This document shows positions 1 to 9,160 of a stretch of 64,000 nucleotides of DNA, piece by piece (position 1 is the first letter of the stretch; each line of letters starts with the position of its first letter). The notes beneath the pieces were generated by a model, which made no database searches, was not told the origin of the DNA, and saw nothing but the letters and a program-made list of their open reading frames with translations. The position numbers were made by a program, and so were the translations under genes. Source of the stretch: Gemmatimonadota bacterium (lineage in GTDB: Bacteria; Latescibacterota; UBA2968; UBA8231); the NCBI GenBank assembly GCA_009841115.1, contig VXML01000018.1:62001-126000 (forward strand), read 5' to 3'.

Positions 1-1
1 C

Positions 2-1390
2 GACGTAGCAGCGCACTACGAACTGGGGGCGTTCTATTTAAAACACGCCGTGTATGGGGAAGCGCTGCGATATTTCAGTGAGACCTTCCGCATCGATTCA
101 CTGCACGTACGTGCGTTGCTGGGAGCCGGCGAAGTCATGACCCGACAGGGCGAGTTGGAACGGGCATTGGCCGTATATCGCAAGGCCATTGCTCTCGCGC
201 CCGACAGCGCCGCGGTCTATCGCCAACTCGGCCAACTCTATTTGCGCACGGACGACGAGGCCAAGGCGCGGGCAACGTTTGCCAAGGCGTTGCAATTAGC
301 GCCCGATCACGCTCCAGACCACTACAATCTAGGCGTGGCACATGCCCGCGATCACGACTACGAGACCGCCGCCCAGCACATGCAGCGAGCACTGGAAATA
401 GACCCCGAATACGCGCTGGTGTACTACAGTCTAGCGGATATGTACTGTGCCAAGATGGGACAATGCGAACGGGCCGTGGATATGGCGAGCAAAGCCGTTA
501 AAATAGACCCTAGGCACGCCCGCTACCGCACGGCGTTAGGGCACATCTACATGCGGTTGAATCGCCACAAGGAAGCGGAGGCGGCCTTTCGCGCAGCCAT
601 TGAGCGCGATTCGGCTTATGTAGAGGCACTAAATGGGCTGGGGATGGTGCTCGCCCGTCAGGGCAAGGAGGTCGAAGCGGCCGCTGTACTCGAGCAAAGC
701 ATCGCCCTAGACCCAGCCTATCCAGAAGCGCACTTGACCCTGTCCAAAGTGTACATGAAGCAGGGAAAGGCAGAGGAAGGGCAGAGGCAAATCGAGATAT
801 TCAAGCGCCTTGATCCACATTTCGATACCATTCGCGATCAGCGTTTGCGTCTCAAAGACCACGCCGACGATGCCGTAGCCCGCTATAACTTGGGCGCGAT
901 CTACGCGAAATTAGGTTTTGCTGAAATGGCTGCTCAAGAGTACAAAGCCTCGCTGAAGATCAATCCCGCCCAGATACAGGCTTGGCAGAATTTGGGCACG
1001 GCCTATATGCGGCTGCAGCGAGTTGACGATGCCATCACAGCCTATCGCCAAGCTCTAACTTTAGACGAGGACTATGCGTTGGCATGGTTTAATCTCGGCA
1101 ACGCCTATTTGATAAAAGACTATCCGATGCAGGCGCGCTCGGCTTATGAGCGCGCTTTGGCGATAAAGGAAAACTACATCGACGCAATAAACGGCCTCGG
1201 TAATGCCAAGCTGCGCGAGGGCCATGCCCAGGAGGCTATCGACGATTTTAAAGCGGTTTTGCGAGCCGATTCTACCTATGTCGGCACCCATTATAGTTTG
1301 GCCGTGGCCTACCGAGAAATAGGAGACTCACTCGCAGCGCAGCAGCAGATACGCCTTTTCGCGCGCAAGCAAAAAAAACGCACCCAGTGA
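2..1390 (+). CDS. TPR-repeat protein, 5' truncated by the window edge
   Basis: The reading frame is open from base 2 to the stop at 1388-1390, so the true start lies upstream of the window; the first in-window start-like codon is a GTG at 50. Nearly the whole product is tandem 34-residue tetratricopeptide repeats, roughly a dozen, with the usual small residue at position 8, A/G at position 20 and P near position 32 (for example the helices around ALAVYRKAIALAPDS). TPR arrays are protein-protein interaction scaffolds. No catalytic domain is visible. It is followed by a small HHh protein on the same strand. Specific partner and function unknown. Confidence 0.85.
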   Translation, partial: DVAAHYELGAFYLKHAVYGEALRYFSETFRIDSLHVRALLGAGEVMTRQGELERALAVYRKAIALAPDSAAVYRQLGQLYLRTDDEAKARATFAKALQLAPDHAPDHYNLGVAHARDHDYETAAQHMQRALEIDPEYALVYYSLADMYCAKMGQCERAVDMASKAVKIDPRHARYRTALGHIYMRLNRHKEAEAAFRAAIERDSAYVEALNGLGMVLARQGKEVEAAAVLEQSIALDPAYPEAHLTLSKVYMKQGKAEEGQRQIEIFKRLDPHFDTIRDQRLRLKDHADDAVARYNLGAIYAKLGFAEMAAQEYKASLKINPAQIQAWQNLGTAYMRLQRVDDAITAYRQALTLDEDYALAWFNLGNAYLIKDYPMQARSAYERALAIKENYIDAINGLGNAKLREGHAQEAIDDFKAVLRADSTYVGTHYSLAVAYREIGDSLAAQQQIRLFARKQKKRTQ

Positions 1391-1437
1391 ATTGGATGCA
1401 TTAAGGAAAACGCGAAATTGCCGCAATGGAGGTGATT

Positions 1438-1704
1438 ATGAAACGCTGGAATTTTGTGGGCTGTGTAGTCATGGCCCTGCTGTGGACTAGCTGTGCGACA
1501 CTCTCTCAGCTCGAAGCAAAGCGCATCGATATCAATACGGCCTCGCGCTCACAGCTAGAAACGCTACCCGGGATAGGGCCGGCAGTGGCGCAGAGGATAA
1601 TCGAGGGCCGCCCCTATCACAATGTAAAAGGCTTGCTCAACATAAAGGGCATTGATTTGCAGCGCCTAAAGGACATCGAACCCTATATAACTGTCGTCAA
1701 GTAG
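1438..1704 (+). CDS. ComEA-like helix-hairpin-helix protein with signal sequence
   Basis: Product of 88 residues from the ATG at 1438, chosen because GGAGG at 1429-1433 lies directly before it; an ATG at 1426 would leave no ribosome site. A basic-hydrophobic N-terminus ending in SC suggests export and perhaps lipidation, although the -3 residue is W, not a classic lipobox. The rest is a ComEA-type double helix-hairpin-helix: IDINTASRSQLETLPGIG followed by a second hairpin (KGLLNIKGID). ComEA proteins bind DNA in the periplasm during natural transformation, but many short HHh proteins of this kind have no proven role. Not linked to other competence genes here. Confidence 0.75.
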   Translation: MKRWNFVGCVVMALLWTSCATLSQLEAKRIDINTASRSQLETLPGIGPAVAQRIIEGRPYHNVKGLLNIKGIDLQRLKDIEPYITVVK

Positions 1705-1726
1705 CTATGGAATGGAGAAGAATAAA

Positions 1727-3040
1727 ATGAGCGATGAACGCATCGGCCAAGCCGAAGACGCGGTGAATAGCAATTCGCGGCCATCGGACTTGAAGATCAC
1801 CGATATGCGGCTGGCCGTGGTGTGCAGCAACTATGACTATCCAATCATTCGCATCGACACCAACCAAGACATCTACGGCATCGGCGAGGTGCGCGACGCT
1901 GGGCACAAGGAAGACGCGCTGCAGTACAAGAGCCAACTGCTAGGGCAAAATCCGTGTAATATCGACATGATTTTCCGCTCAATAAAACAGTTTGGTAGCT
2001 GGGGGCGCTCGGGCGGCGGCGTGTCGGGCATTGAGCTGGCGCTGTGGGATCTGATCGGCAAGGTCTATGGCGTGCCCTGCTATCAGTTTTTAGGCGGCAA
2101 ATACCGCGACAAAGTGCGCCTGTACGCCGACACACCCGAGCCGGAAGAACCAACGCCGGCAGCTTATGCCGAGCGGGTGAAGGGACGCATGGACTTAGGG
2201 CTGACCTTTATCAAGTTCGACATCCGCATGCCGCGCTACGACGAGCGCCATAACTATCTGATCGGCACGCCGACAAAGCACGAATACGGCGGCATTCGCA
2301 GCCGACAAAAAGCACCGGGCACCGGCCAAGGCGCCAAACTCACCGACGCCGGTATCGCGCGCATGGCCGAGGTAGTAGCAGCGGTGCGCGAGGCGGTCGG
2401 CTGGGACATCTCGCTGTGCACCGATCACTTCGGGCACGGCATGATGACTGCCAAGGAGGTCATCCGCCTAGGGCACGCAGTGGAGCCCTACGGCCTAGCG
2501 TGGCTGGAAGATCCGATGCCGTGGTGGGACATTGAGGGGCACAAGCGGGTCACCGATGCCATCAACGTGCCCACCGCCGCCGGTGAAGAGTTGTATTTGT
2601 GGGACGGCTTCCGCGAGATGATCGAGACGCGCGCCGTCGATATCATCCACCCCGATCTGCTGACCTCGGGCGGCATGTTGGAGACCAAAAAAATCGCCGA
2701 CTACGCCGAGCGCTACGGTCTGCCCACAGCGCTACACTTTGCCGGTTCGCCCATCGCCTTTATGGCCAACCTGCACTGTGCGGCAGCCATTCCGAGCTTT
2801 GTGGCATTGGAGCACCACGGCTTAGATCTGCCCTTCTGGAAAGGACTGGTGACGGGCCTACCCGCCGACTATATCGAAGATGGCTATGTGGCCGTGCCGG
2901 AAAAACCCGGTCTGGGCGTAGATCTCAACTACGAGGGCATCGAGGCCAACCTGCGCTTTCCGGGACTGTTCGAGCCGACAGACGAATGGAACAACCCCAA
3001 ACTCGACTTCTGGCAGCCCGACCGCCGCTGGGACAAGTAA
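1727..3040 (+). CDS. mandelate racemase/muconate-lactonizing enzyme family protein
   Basis: Enolase-superfamily enzyme, about 437 residues from the ATG at 1727 (GGAG at 1714-1717; an ATG at 1712 is less well placed). Visible barrel residues: K163-x-D165 at the end of strand 2, metal ligands D233 (CTDHFGHG), E261 (WLEDP) and E287 (AAGEE), and a late H337 (LHFAGSP) that could act as base. Such enzymes abstract a proton next to a carboxylate, usually dehydrating or epimerising sugar acids. The gene precedes a DapA-family aldolase-type gene and a sugar importer, which fits sugar-acid catabolism (inference); the exact substrate cannot be read from sequence. Confidence 0.9.
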   Translation: MSDERIGQAEDAVNSNSRPSDLKITDMRLAVVCSNYDYPIIRIDTNQDIYGIGEVRDAGHKEDALQYKSQLLGQNPCNIDMIFRSIKQFGSWGRSGGGVSGIELALWDLIGKVYGVPCYQFLGGKYRDKVRLYADTPEPEEPTPAAYAERVKGRMDLGLTFIKFDIRMPRYDERHNYLIGTPTKHEYGGIRSRQKAPGTGQGAKLTDAGIARMAEVVAAVREAVGWDISLCTDHFGHGMMTAKEVIRLGHAVEPYGLAWLEDPMPWWDIEGHKRVTDAINVPTAAGEELYLWDGFREMIETRAVDIIHPDLLTSGGMLETKKIADYAERYGLPTALHFAGSPIAFMANLHCAAAIPSFVALEHHGLDLPFWKGLVTGLPADYIEDGYVAVPEKPGLGVDLNYEGIEANLRFPGLFEPTDEWNNPKLDFWQPDRRWDK

Positions 3041-3059
3041 TCACAAGAAAGGATGAGCA

Positions 3060-3971
3060 ATGACGCGATTTGACGATATGAAGGGAGTCTTCGGCCTGCT
3101 GCCGACGCCCTACAGAGAAGACCTCGAGATTCACATTGACGACCTGAAGAAGGTAGCCAACTTCTGCTGCGAGAGCGGCCAGCACGGCATCGTCTGGCCG
3201 GTGATGGTTGGGGAGTTCTGGTTTTTGGGCGAGGAGGAACGTATCCGGGGGCTAGACGCGGTGCTGGAGGAAGTCAACGGACGCCTACCCGTGGTCTTCG
3301 GCTGTTCCGGGATCTCGGTACCGCAGGTGCTGCTCTACGCGCGGGCAGCGCAAAAAGCCGGAGCGGATTCGATTATCGCCATGACGCCAGCGCGCACCGA
3401 CGCCGCCACGGCAATGGACCTGTACCGGCGCTTAGCTGGGGTGTTCGACGGACCAATCATGGTGCAGAATGCCGACATGTACGCACCGTTGCGCGGCGAG
3501 CAAGTGGCGCAACTGGTCGATGAGATCCCGCAGGTCGAATACGTCAAGGAGGAGCGACAACCCGGTCCGAAGCACATCGCCGAGGTGGCCGAGATGGTCG
3601 GCGACCGGGTCAAGTGCATCTTCGGCGGGGCGGCGGGCAAGTTTTTGCCCGACGAGATGCGCCGAGGTGCCAACGGCAATATGCCAGCCTGCGAGCTAGC
3701 CGATGTGCTGGCCAAGATCACCGAGTTGTGGTGGGCCGGGCAGGAGGAGGAGGCACGCACAATGCACCGCCGCCTATTGCCGCTGCTCATTCTCGAAAAC
3801 CACCCCTTTATGCGCTACATCCTCAAGCGCCGAGGGATCTTCAGCACGCTGGTGGAACGGGCACCGGCGGGCAAGCTAACGCTGGATGAGGGCGACAAAC
3901 GAGAGATCGAAACCCTACTGGAGACTGTCGCGGGGGATATCGAGTCGTTTCCGATATTACCGGAGCACTAA
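3060..3971 (+). CDS. dihydrodipicolinate synthase/N-acetylneuraminate lyase family protein
   Basis: TIM-barrel class I aldolase-family protein of 303 residues. The Schiff-base lysine is K163 (YVKEER). The family GxxGE substrate loop appears as VMVGEFWFL around residues 48-56. The tyrosine that normally serves as acid/base in the strand motif YN is replaced: the region reads MVQNAD (about 134-139), so chemistry may differ from true DapA, which makes lysine precursors. It sits 19 bases after the enolase-superfamily gene and before an ABC sugar importer, suggesting a 2-keto-3-deoxy sugar acid or related dehydratase/lyase role (inference). Confidence 0.88.
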   Translation: MTRFDDMKGVFGLLPTPYREDLEIHIDDLKKVANFCCESGQHGIVWPVMVGEFWFLGEEERIRGLDAVLEEVNGRLPVVFGCSGISVPQVLLYARAAQKAGADSIIAMTPARTDAATAMDLYRRLAGVFDGPIMVQNADMYAPLRGEQVAQLVDEIPQVEYVKEERQPGPKHIAEVAEMVGDRVKCIFGGAAGKFLPDEMRRGANGNMPACELADVLAKITELWWAGQEEEARTMHRRLLPLLILENHPFMRYILKRRGIFSTLVERAPAGKLTLDEGDKREIETLLETVAGDIESFPILPEH

Positions 3972-3987
3972 GTCGCAACGATGAATT

Positions 3988-5346
3988 ATGGACCGCACTA
4001 TTCTGTTTTATAGCCTTTGCATACTCGGCATTGTGGGCCTGCTCAGCGTGCCCACAGCGCGTTCCCTGCTACTGGGGCTCGACACGTCCGCACAAAAGGA
4101 GAGCGGACGCACGGAGATCGTCCTCGCCGGCTGGGGCAATACGCAGGAAGTGGCCATGCTCAATCAACTCATGGCCGATTTTGAAGCTGGCAATCCAGAT
4201 ATAAAGGTCAAGTTCATCCACATCCAGCAGAACTTCAATACCGTGCTGCTGACCATGATGGCCGGGGGGCGCTCGCCCGACATCTTTTACGTGGCACCGG
4301 TCACTTTGGGCAACATGTTGTCCAAAGGGGTCCTCCTCGACTTGGAGCCCTATCTGGAAAAAAGCCAACTCGTTGGCGTTGAGGATTTTTTTCCGCAAAC
4401 GGTCGAGCCGTACCGTTGGGACGGCAAGCACTTTGGCCAGGGGCCGATCTACGGGCTGTGCAAAGACTGGTCGCCTGACTTTCTGATTTTCTACAACAAG
4501 AACCTATTTGACGAGGCGGGTATTCCCCATCCAGACGGCAGTTGGACGCGCGCAGAGTTTGTAGAAATTGCCCGGCGCTTGACCAAGCGCGACGAGCAGG
4601 GACGCGTCATGCAGTTTGGCGTTTACAATAACGCCAATCCAGAGCAGTGGATCTGGCAGTCGGGCGGGCGCATTTTCTCCGCCGATCGGAGGCGCGTGTT
4701 ACTCGAAAGCCCAGAAGTGATCGAGGCGCTGCAGTTTGCCGCCGATCTTTCTACGCGCTGGCACGTGGCACCGGGCTACGCCGAGCAAGCGCAGAGTCCG
4801 GTAAACGTGATGTTCGAAACAGGACGCGTGGCCATGTGTTTTTACGGTCAGTGGTTCGTGCCCCAGTTCCGCAAAAACATCAAGAGCTTTGCGTGGGGAG
4901 TTACGACGCCTCCGCGCCACAAAGTAGATATTTATCTGTCCGGCGGCATGGTCGGTTATGGCATATACGCCCATACCAAACATCCGCAAGAGGCGTGGCG
5001 CTTTATGGAATATCTGGTCGGCCCCCAAGGCCAAGAGGCCATTGCCGAGATCGGCTGGAACATTCCCGGCCGCAGGGAAACCGCGTACAGCCCTATTTTC
5101 GTAGAAAATCCCAATCTAAATGCGGAGATTACCCAGACTTTTCTCAAGGCCGCGGAGCGCACCGAATTATTTCATCGCAGCCCCTATATCAATCCCGCCG
5201 AATACAATCTGCTATTCAATCCAGAGTGGGAACTAGTCATGCTGGGTGAAAAGAGCGTACCCGAGGCCCTAGCAGATGCCGCCAGAAAAATCAACCAAGC
5301 CATTCGCGACAATATGGCTCTGCAGAAGACCGAGGTGGACGGATGA
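3988..5346 (+). CDS. ABC transporter substrate-binding protein, sugar family 1
   Basis: Extracellular solute-binding protein of 452 residues. Residues 4-23 form a hydrophobic export segment without a lipobox, so it may stay membrane-anchored. The mature part has the family signatures: an N-terminal strand with an ABC-type TEIVLAGWGN, the loop GRSPDIFYV, and a conserved PWRWDGKHFG-like stretch (EPYRWDGKHFGQ). Members bind oligo- or monosaccharides and polyols in the periplasm. It overlaps the first permease by 4 bases (ATGA), so transporter parts are translationally coupled. No nucleotide-binding subunit is encoded here; a shared MsmX/UgpC-type ATPase elsewhere is likely. Confidence 0.92.
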   Translation: MDRTILFYSLCILGIVGLLSVPTARSLLLGLDTSAQKESGRTEIVLAGWGNTQEVAMLNQLMADFEAGNPDIKVKFIHIQQNFNTVLLTMMAGGRSPDIFYVAPVTLGNMLSKGVLLDLEPYLEKSQLVGVEDFFPQTVEPYRWDGKHFGQGPIYGLCKDWSPDFLIFYNKNLFDEAGIPHPDGSWTRAEFVEIARRLTKRDEQGRVMQFGVYNNANPEQWIWQSGGRIFSADRRRVLLESPEVIEALQFAADLSTRWHVAPGYAEQAQSPVNVMFETGRVAMCFYGQWFVPQFRKNIKSFAWGVTTPPRHKVDIYLSGGMVGYGIYAHTKHPQEAWRFMEYLVGPQGQEAIAEIGWNIPGRRETAYSPIFVENPNLNAEITQTFLKAAERTELFHRSPYINPAEYNLLFNPEWELVMLGEKSVPEALADAARKINQAIRDNMALQKTEVDG

Positions 5347-6242
5347 AACTAAAACTGCGAGAGCACATAGAAGGGTATCTCTTCATATCGCCGTGGATCT
5401 TGGGCATGGTGCTCTTTGCCCTCGGGCCGATATTGGCCAGCTTTGGTCTGGCGTTCACGCGCTGGAACCTCTTTACGGAGCCGGAGTACGTGGGATGGGC
5501 CAATTTTCAGAAGCTGGCGCACGACCCGCTCTTTTACAAATCAGTGTTTAATACGATCTACTACACGGTTTTTGCCGTGCCGCTGGGGCTCGTGCTGGCG
5601 CTGGGACTGGCCATGCTAGTCAACCACCGCCTGCGCGGGGTCAATTTTTTTCGCACGGCTTTTTTTCTGCCCAATGTCGTGGCAGGCATAGCGATGCTAC
5701 TGCTGTGGAAGTGGCTCTTTGATCCCAATTTTGGCTTGATCAACCTGTTTCTCGACTGGACCGGATTGATGGCGATGCTGGAGTGGATCGGCATTGGCCG
5801 GCCTCAGTGGATCTCATCGCGGGCGGGTGCCATGCCGGGCCTAGTCTTTATGAGCATCTGGGGATTGGGCGGGTCGATGATGATTTTTCTGGCTGGCCTA
5901 CAGAATATTCCCCGCGAGTTGATCGAAGCGGCGGAACTGGACGGTGCCGGGCCGTGGAAGCGCTTTAGATACGTCACCGTGCCGCTGCTGACCCCGACGA
6001 TTTTTTTTCTGATGATGGTCGGCGTGATTGGCTCGCTGCAGGTCTTTAACCAAGCCTATGTCATGACCCAAGGGGGGCCAGCGCACGCGACCCTGTTCTA
6101 CGTCCTGTATCTCTTTCAAACGGCCTTCGAACGCTTCCAGATGGGCTATGCCTGCGCCATGGCCTTAGTCCTTTTTATCATCACGCTGATCGTCTCGCTG
6201 ATTCAACTGGCGATGGGCAAAAAATGGGTGCATTACCAATGA
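5343..6242 (+). CDS. sugar ABC transporter permease (MalF/UgpA type)
   Basis: Inner-membrane permease of 299 residues with about six transmembrane segments. It carries the EAA loop that contacts the ATPase: ELIEAAELDGAGPWKRFRYV around residues 195-215. The start overlaps the stop of the binding-protein gene (ATGA at 5343-5346). It forms the heterodimeric channel with the next gene. Substrate is inferred to be a sugar or sugar acid from the enzyme genes upstream. Confidence 0.93.
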   Translation: MKLKLREHIEGYLFISPWILGMVLFALGPILASFGLAFTRWNLFTEPEYVGWANFQKLAHDPLFYKSVFNTIYYTVFAVPLGLVLALGLAMLVNHRLRGVNFFRTAFFLPNVVAGIAMLLLWKWLFDPNFGLINLFLDWTGLMAMLEWIGIGRPQWISSRAGAMPGLVFMSIWGLGGSMMIFLAGLQNIPRELIEAAELDGAGPWKRFRYVTVPLLTPTIFFLMMVGVIGSLQVFNQAYVMTQGGPAHATLFYVLYLFQTAFERFQMGYACAMALVLFIITLIVSLIQLAMGKKWVHYQ

Positions 6243-7081
6243 GCAGTGCTTCTGGAGACACCCTGTCGCTGCGACGCCAGCTCATCCTCTACGCCGCGCT
6301 GTCCTTTCTGGCGTTTTGGTTTCTGGTGCCTTTTGCCTGGATGCTCATTACCTCGGTCAAGACGCCGGACGAAGTCTTTTCCCGTCTCCTGCCTTCAGTG
6401 CTGCGGCTGGCCAACTTCGTAGAAATCTTCAATCAGCCGACGTTGCCCTTCGGGCGCTATTTTCTCAACAGCACGATCATCACGGTTTTTGGCACGGGGG
6501 CGAGTCTTTTTACTTCTGCCGTTGTGGCCTATGCCTTTGCCCGTCTGAATTTCTTCGGCCGCGACGTGCTGTTCGTCGCGGTGCTGTCAACCATGATGCT
6601 GCCCGCGGCGGTGACCATGATCCCGACGTTTGTGCTCTTCCAGAAGCTGGGCTGGGTCGATACATTTCTCCCCTTTTTGGTGCCGGCCTGCACGGGCAAC
6701 GCCTTCCAGATATTCTTTTTGCGCCAGTTCTTTAAGACTCTGCCAGTAGATTTGATCGACGCCGCGCGCATAGACGGGTGCTCGAATTTGCGCATCTGCC
6801 TGTCGATTGCCATGCCACTGGCCAAGCCGACGCTGGCAACGCTGGCTATTCTCAGCTTTCTCAGTCTCTGGAACGATTTTATGGGGCCACTCATATACCT
6901 GCACAGCAACGAGAAGCGCACGCTGGCGCTAGGGCTGAATGCTTTTGCCGGCATGTACGGCACGCAGTGGCATCTGCTCATGGCCGCTTCCGTAGTAGCG
7001 ACCGTGCCCATTCTGGTGGTCTTTTTTATGGGACAGCGCTACTTCGAGCGCGGGCTGGTAATGACGGGGATGAAGGGATGA
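6239..7081 (+). CDS. sugar ABC transporter permease (MalG/UgpE type)
   Basis: Second permease of the importer, 280 residues from the ATG at 6239, chosen because it overlaps the stop of the preceding permease as ATGA; an in-frame ATG at 6224 would extend it by five residues. Six transmembrane helices and an EAA loop (DLIDAARIDGCSNLRICL) are visible. The C-terminal FFMGQRYFERGLVMTGMKG is typical of MalG-type permeases. The gene ends 5 bases before the stop of a convergent lipoprotein gene, closing the operon. Confidence 0.93.
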   Translation: MSSASGDTLSLRRQLILYAALSFLAFWFLVPFAWMLITSVKTPDEVFSRLLPSVLRLANFVEIFNQPTLPFGRYFLNSTIITVFGTGASLFTSAVVAYAFARLNFFGRDVLFVAVLSTMMLPAAVTMIPTFVLFQKLGWVDTFLPFLVPACTGNAFQIFFLRQFFKTLPVDLIDAARIDGCSNLRICLSIAMPLAKPTLATLAILSFLSLWNDFMGPLIYLHSNEKRTLALGLNAFAGMYGTQWHLLMAASVVATVPILVVFFMGQRYFERGLVMTGMKG

Positions 7082-7086
7082 CGTGC

Positions 7087-7662
7087 TCATTGGGTGGAAC
7101 GAACGTACTGTACTTCTTCGTCAAATCTGTCCCAAAGGATGAGCTGGTCATCCCACACGATGAATCGCTTATCGTAGAAGATTCTGACATAATCGTGCGT
7201 TACCCTACCAAATGCCCCCCTGTGAAACATAGCGTAGTCCTGCCATTGATCGTATCGGATATGGCCTCGCCCATTATCTTCTTGTATGCGGAGGCGTCCC
7301 CAGCCGTTTGCGTACAAACTCTTGGTGGGGGTTTTTTGCATTAGGCACTCCACATAGTCGTCTATTCCATCGGTTTCTGTACAGGCACTCTCTTCGATCT
7401 GGTCCCAATCTTCCAATAGGATTGTTTTTTCCCGATAGGTAAGCTCATGGGCTACTCCGTCTCGGGGCATTATGATAAGTGAATCCACAAGAGGAGCCTC
7501 TTCGTAACTACTATACCAAACGTGTAGCCACGTCCCCACTAAGAGACCACCGGGCTGGTCCGAAGAGGTCTTGGCCACAGGACCCTCAGACTGTGTGGGG
7601 AAAGACTGGTCACAAGCGGACATCAGGGCGAATAGGGTGAAGAGGATGACGGTGCGTATCAT
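7087..7662 (-). CDS. putative lipoprotein of unknown function
   Basis: A 191-residue protein with a short basic-hydrophobic signal sequence ending in a lipobox (LMSAC, lipidated Cys at residue 17). The mature part is rich in W, Y and D and looks like a small beta-rich domain with GTWLHVWYS near the N-terminus, reminiscent of lipocalin-like or META-type folds, but no family could be named. Codon use is less GC-rich than the transporter genes beside it. It is convergent with the sugar importer operon. About 180 bases upstream of it (7663-7839) hold no recognisable gene. Confidence 0.65.
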   Translation of the reverse strand: MIRTVILFTLFALMSACDQSFPTQSEGPVAKTSSDQPGGLLVGTWLHVWYSSYEEAPLVDSLIIMPRDGVAHELTYREKTILLEDWDQIEESACTETDGIDDYVECLMQKTPTKSLYANGWGRLRIQEDNGRGHIRYDQWQDYAMFHRGAFGRVTHDYVRIFYDKRFIVWDDQLILWDRFDEEVQYVRSTQ

Positions 7663-7839
7663 GGAATACCTCCTGTGCTCAGGGTAAAGAGATGACTGGG
7701 CATGGGGGCCCGCCGCCGAGGGACTAAGCAGATCTGTCCCTTGGCTTAGCTAGTCATCATACAGCTTCTCATCGTTGTTGTAGGGGTTGGCAATGTCGGC
7801 AGTTAGTCGACTGCTTACCGTGTAGAATAGGACGGAATC

Positions 7840-9084
7840 TTACAGGCCAGCTTCCTCCTTAGCCTTTATAAATTGATCTACCTCGCCTTTGATCTCTTGG
7901 GCAATTGTCTCAACCAATTTTTCTAGTTCATCGTCCTCAACAACATAGCGCATCTGCTCCGCCCCAAAGTCAGAAAACGAAATCGGCTGATTCAAGTATT
8001 TCAGGTATTTATATCTCAACGCATAAAGAATGCTTGGAGCGAATTCGCCGCTAGCCAAATCGAGGTATTTTTTGAAGGAGCCTTCATCGCCTTTACTAAC
8101 TTTCTGACCTTCCTCAAGAATCATAAAACCGTACCATATATTACCTTTTTCTTTACCCCCTGTTTCTATCTCTACTCTAAGTTCCATCGTAAAAGGTAAG
8201 TCTAAATCGAATTTAGGAACTTTGGCGCTTATTCCACCCGGCACACTACTCCATTTTTCGATACCGCAAACCTCAGTGATTTTTTTCAGCTTCTCAAAGA
8301 ATTGGTCTTGTATGCGTTTCTTTGTCTCGGTAACGGAATTCTCCAATTCGGTAATGAGGTCGTACTCTCTGATCAGAATGTCACTTATTTTCATCGTAAG
8401 TTTCTTCGGTTGTTTAAGCAGTTTCTTGCTCATCTCCTGATATTGGAGTAGTATGTCGTAAAGACGAGCGATCCCAACCACCTCTTTGAGACAGCCCTCC
8501 AGCCACTTGGTTATGTGGCTTTCGTACGACATGCAAATCACGCTATCTGGATCTAAAGGTTCTTGGCCAGCAAGCGATTCCTCTCTCGGCTTTTTACCAT
8601 TGGGAGTCAGGTAGATCAGCTTGATCTGTTCATCTTCAAAGCCCTTCTCTTTCGCACCCTTGCAGTACTTGTTCAACTGTTCTTCACCATCGCCAGCATC
8701 TATCTTGTTTTCGATGATGATACAGGCATCATCCTTCTCCAAGAGTATATCGATGAATCCATCGCCTCTGAGGGCCTCTGATTCTACCTGAAACTCTTCA
8801 AAGTTTTCGCGAAACGAATCGGGCAGCTTTTCTAGTAGGAGTGGCAATTTTAAGAAGTGTTCCAAGAAAACGGCACCTTGCGAGTGCGTCCCTTTCGGAT
8901 CTAGCAGATCTTTGAGAAATGCCGAGTGTCTCACTTCCTTTCTTTCAACGCCGAGGACAGAAAATACGTTAAAGTTCTTTCCGGTAGCCTTGGCAATCTC
9001 TTCGTCCTCCTCCTTCAACTCCTTAATCTGTTTTAGGACACTTTCCACCCGTTGAACCTGTGTCCGTTCAACCATTGTTTTCAT
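7840..9084 (-). CDS. PD-(D/E)XK nuclease superfamily protein
   Basis: A 414-residue protein resembling the PD-(D/E)XK_4 nuclease family. N-terminal motif EVRHSAFLKDLLDPKGTHSQG (split here as EVRHSAFLKDLL and DPKGTHSQG) precedes the nuclease core: D112 in FIDILLEK and E125-N-K127 in IIIENKID, then a strand IKLIYLTP. The C-terminal half is helical and charged. Members are often found with phage-defence genes. Base composition is clearly AT-richer than neighbours, suggesting transfer. ATG at 9084 is used; an ATG at 9075 has slightly better spacing from AAGAG. The next gene upstream is an AlbA_2 protein. Confidence 0.85.
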   Translation of the reverse strand: MKTMVERTQVQRVESVLKQIKELKEEDEEIAKATGKNFNVFSVLGVERKEVRHSAFLKDLLDPKGTHSQGAVFLEHFLKLPLLLEKLPDSFRENFEEFQVESEALRGDGFIDILLEKDDACIIIENKIDAGDGEEQLNKYCKGAKEKGFEDEQIKLIYLTPNGKKPREESLAGQEPLDPDSVICMSYESHITKWLEGCLKEVVGIARLYDILLQYQEMSKKLLKQPKKLTMKISDILIREYDLITELENSVTETKKRIQDQFFEKLKKITEVCGIEKWSSVPGGISAKVPKFDLDLPFTMELRVEIETGGKEKGNIWYGFMILEEGQKVSKGDEGSFKKYLDLASGEFAPSILYALRYKYLKYLNQPISFSDFGAEQMRYVVEDDELEKLVETIAQEIKGEVDQFIKAKEEAGL

Positions 9085-9160
9085 CTCTTATAATTGCGAA
9101 ATCAAACGACGATTCGGCCTCCAACTACCAAGTTGCGTCAACGGCTCGGAGGGAACACCT

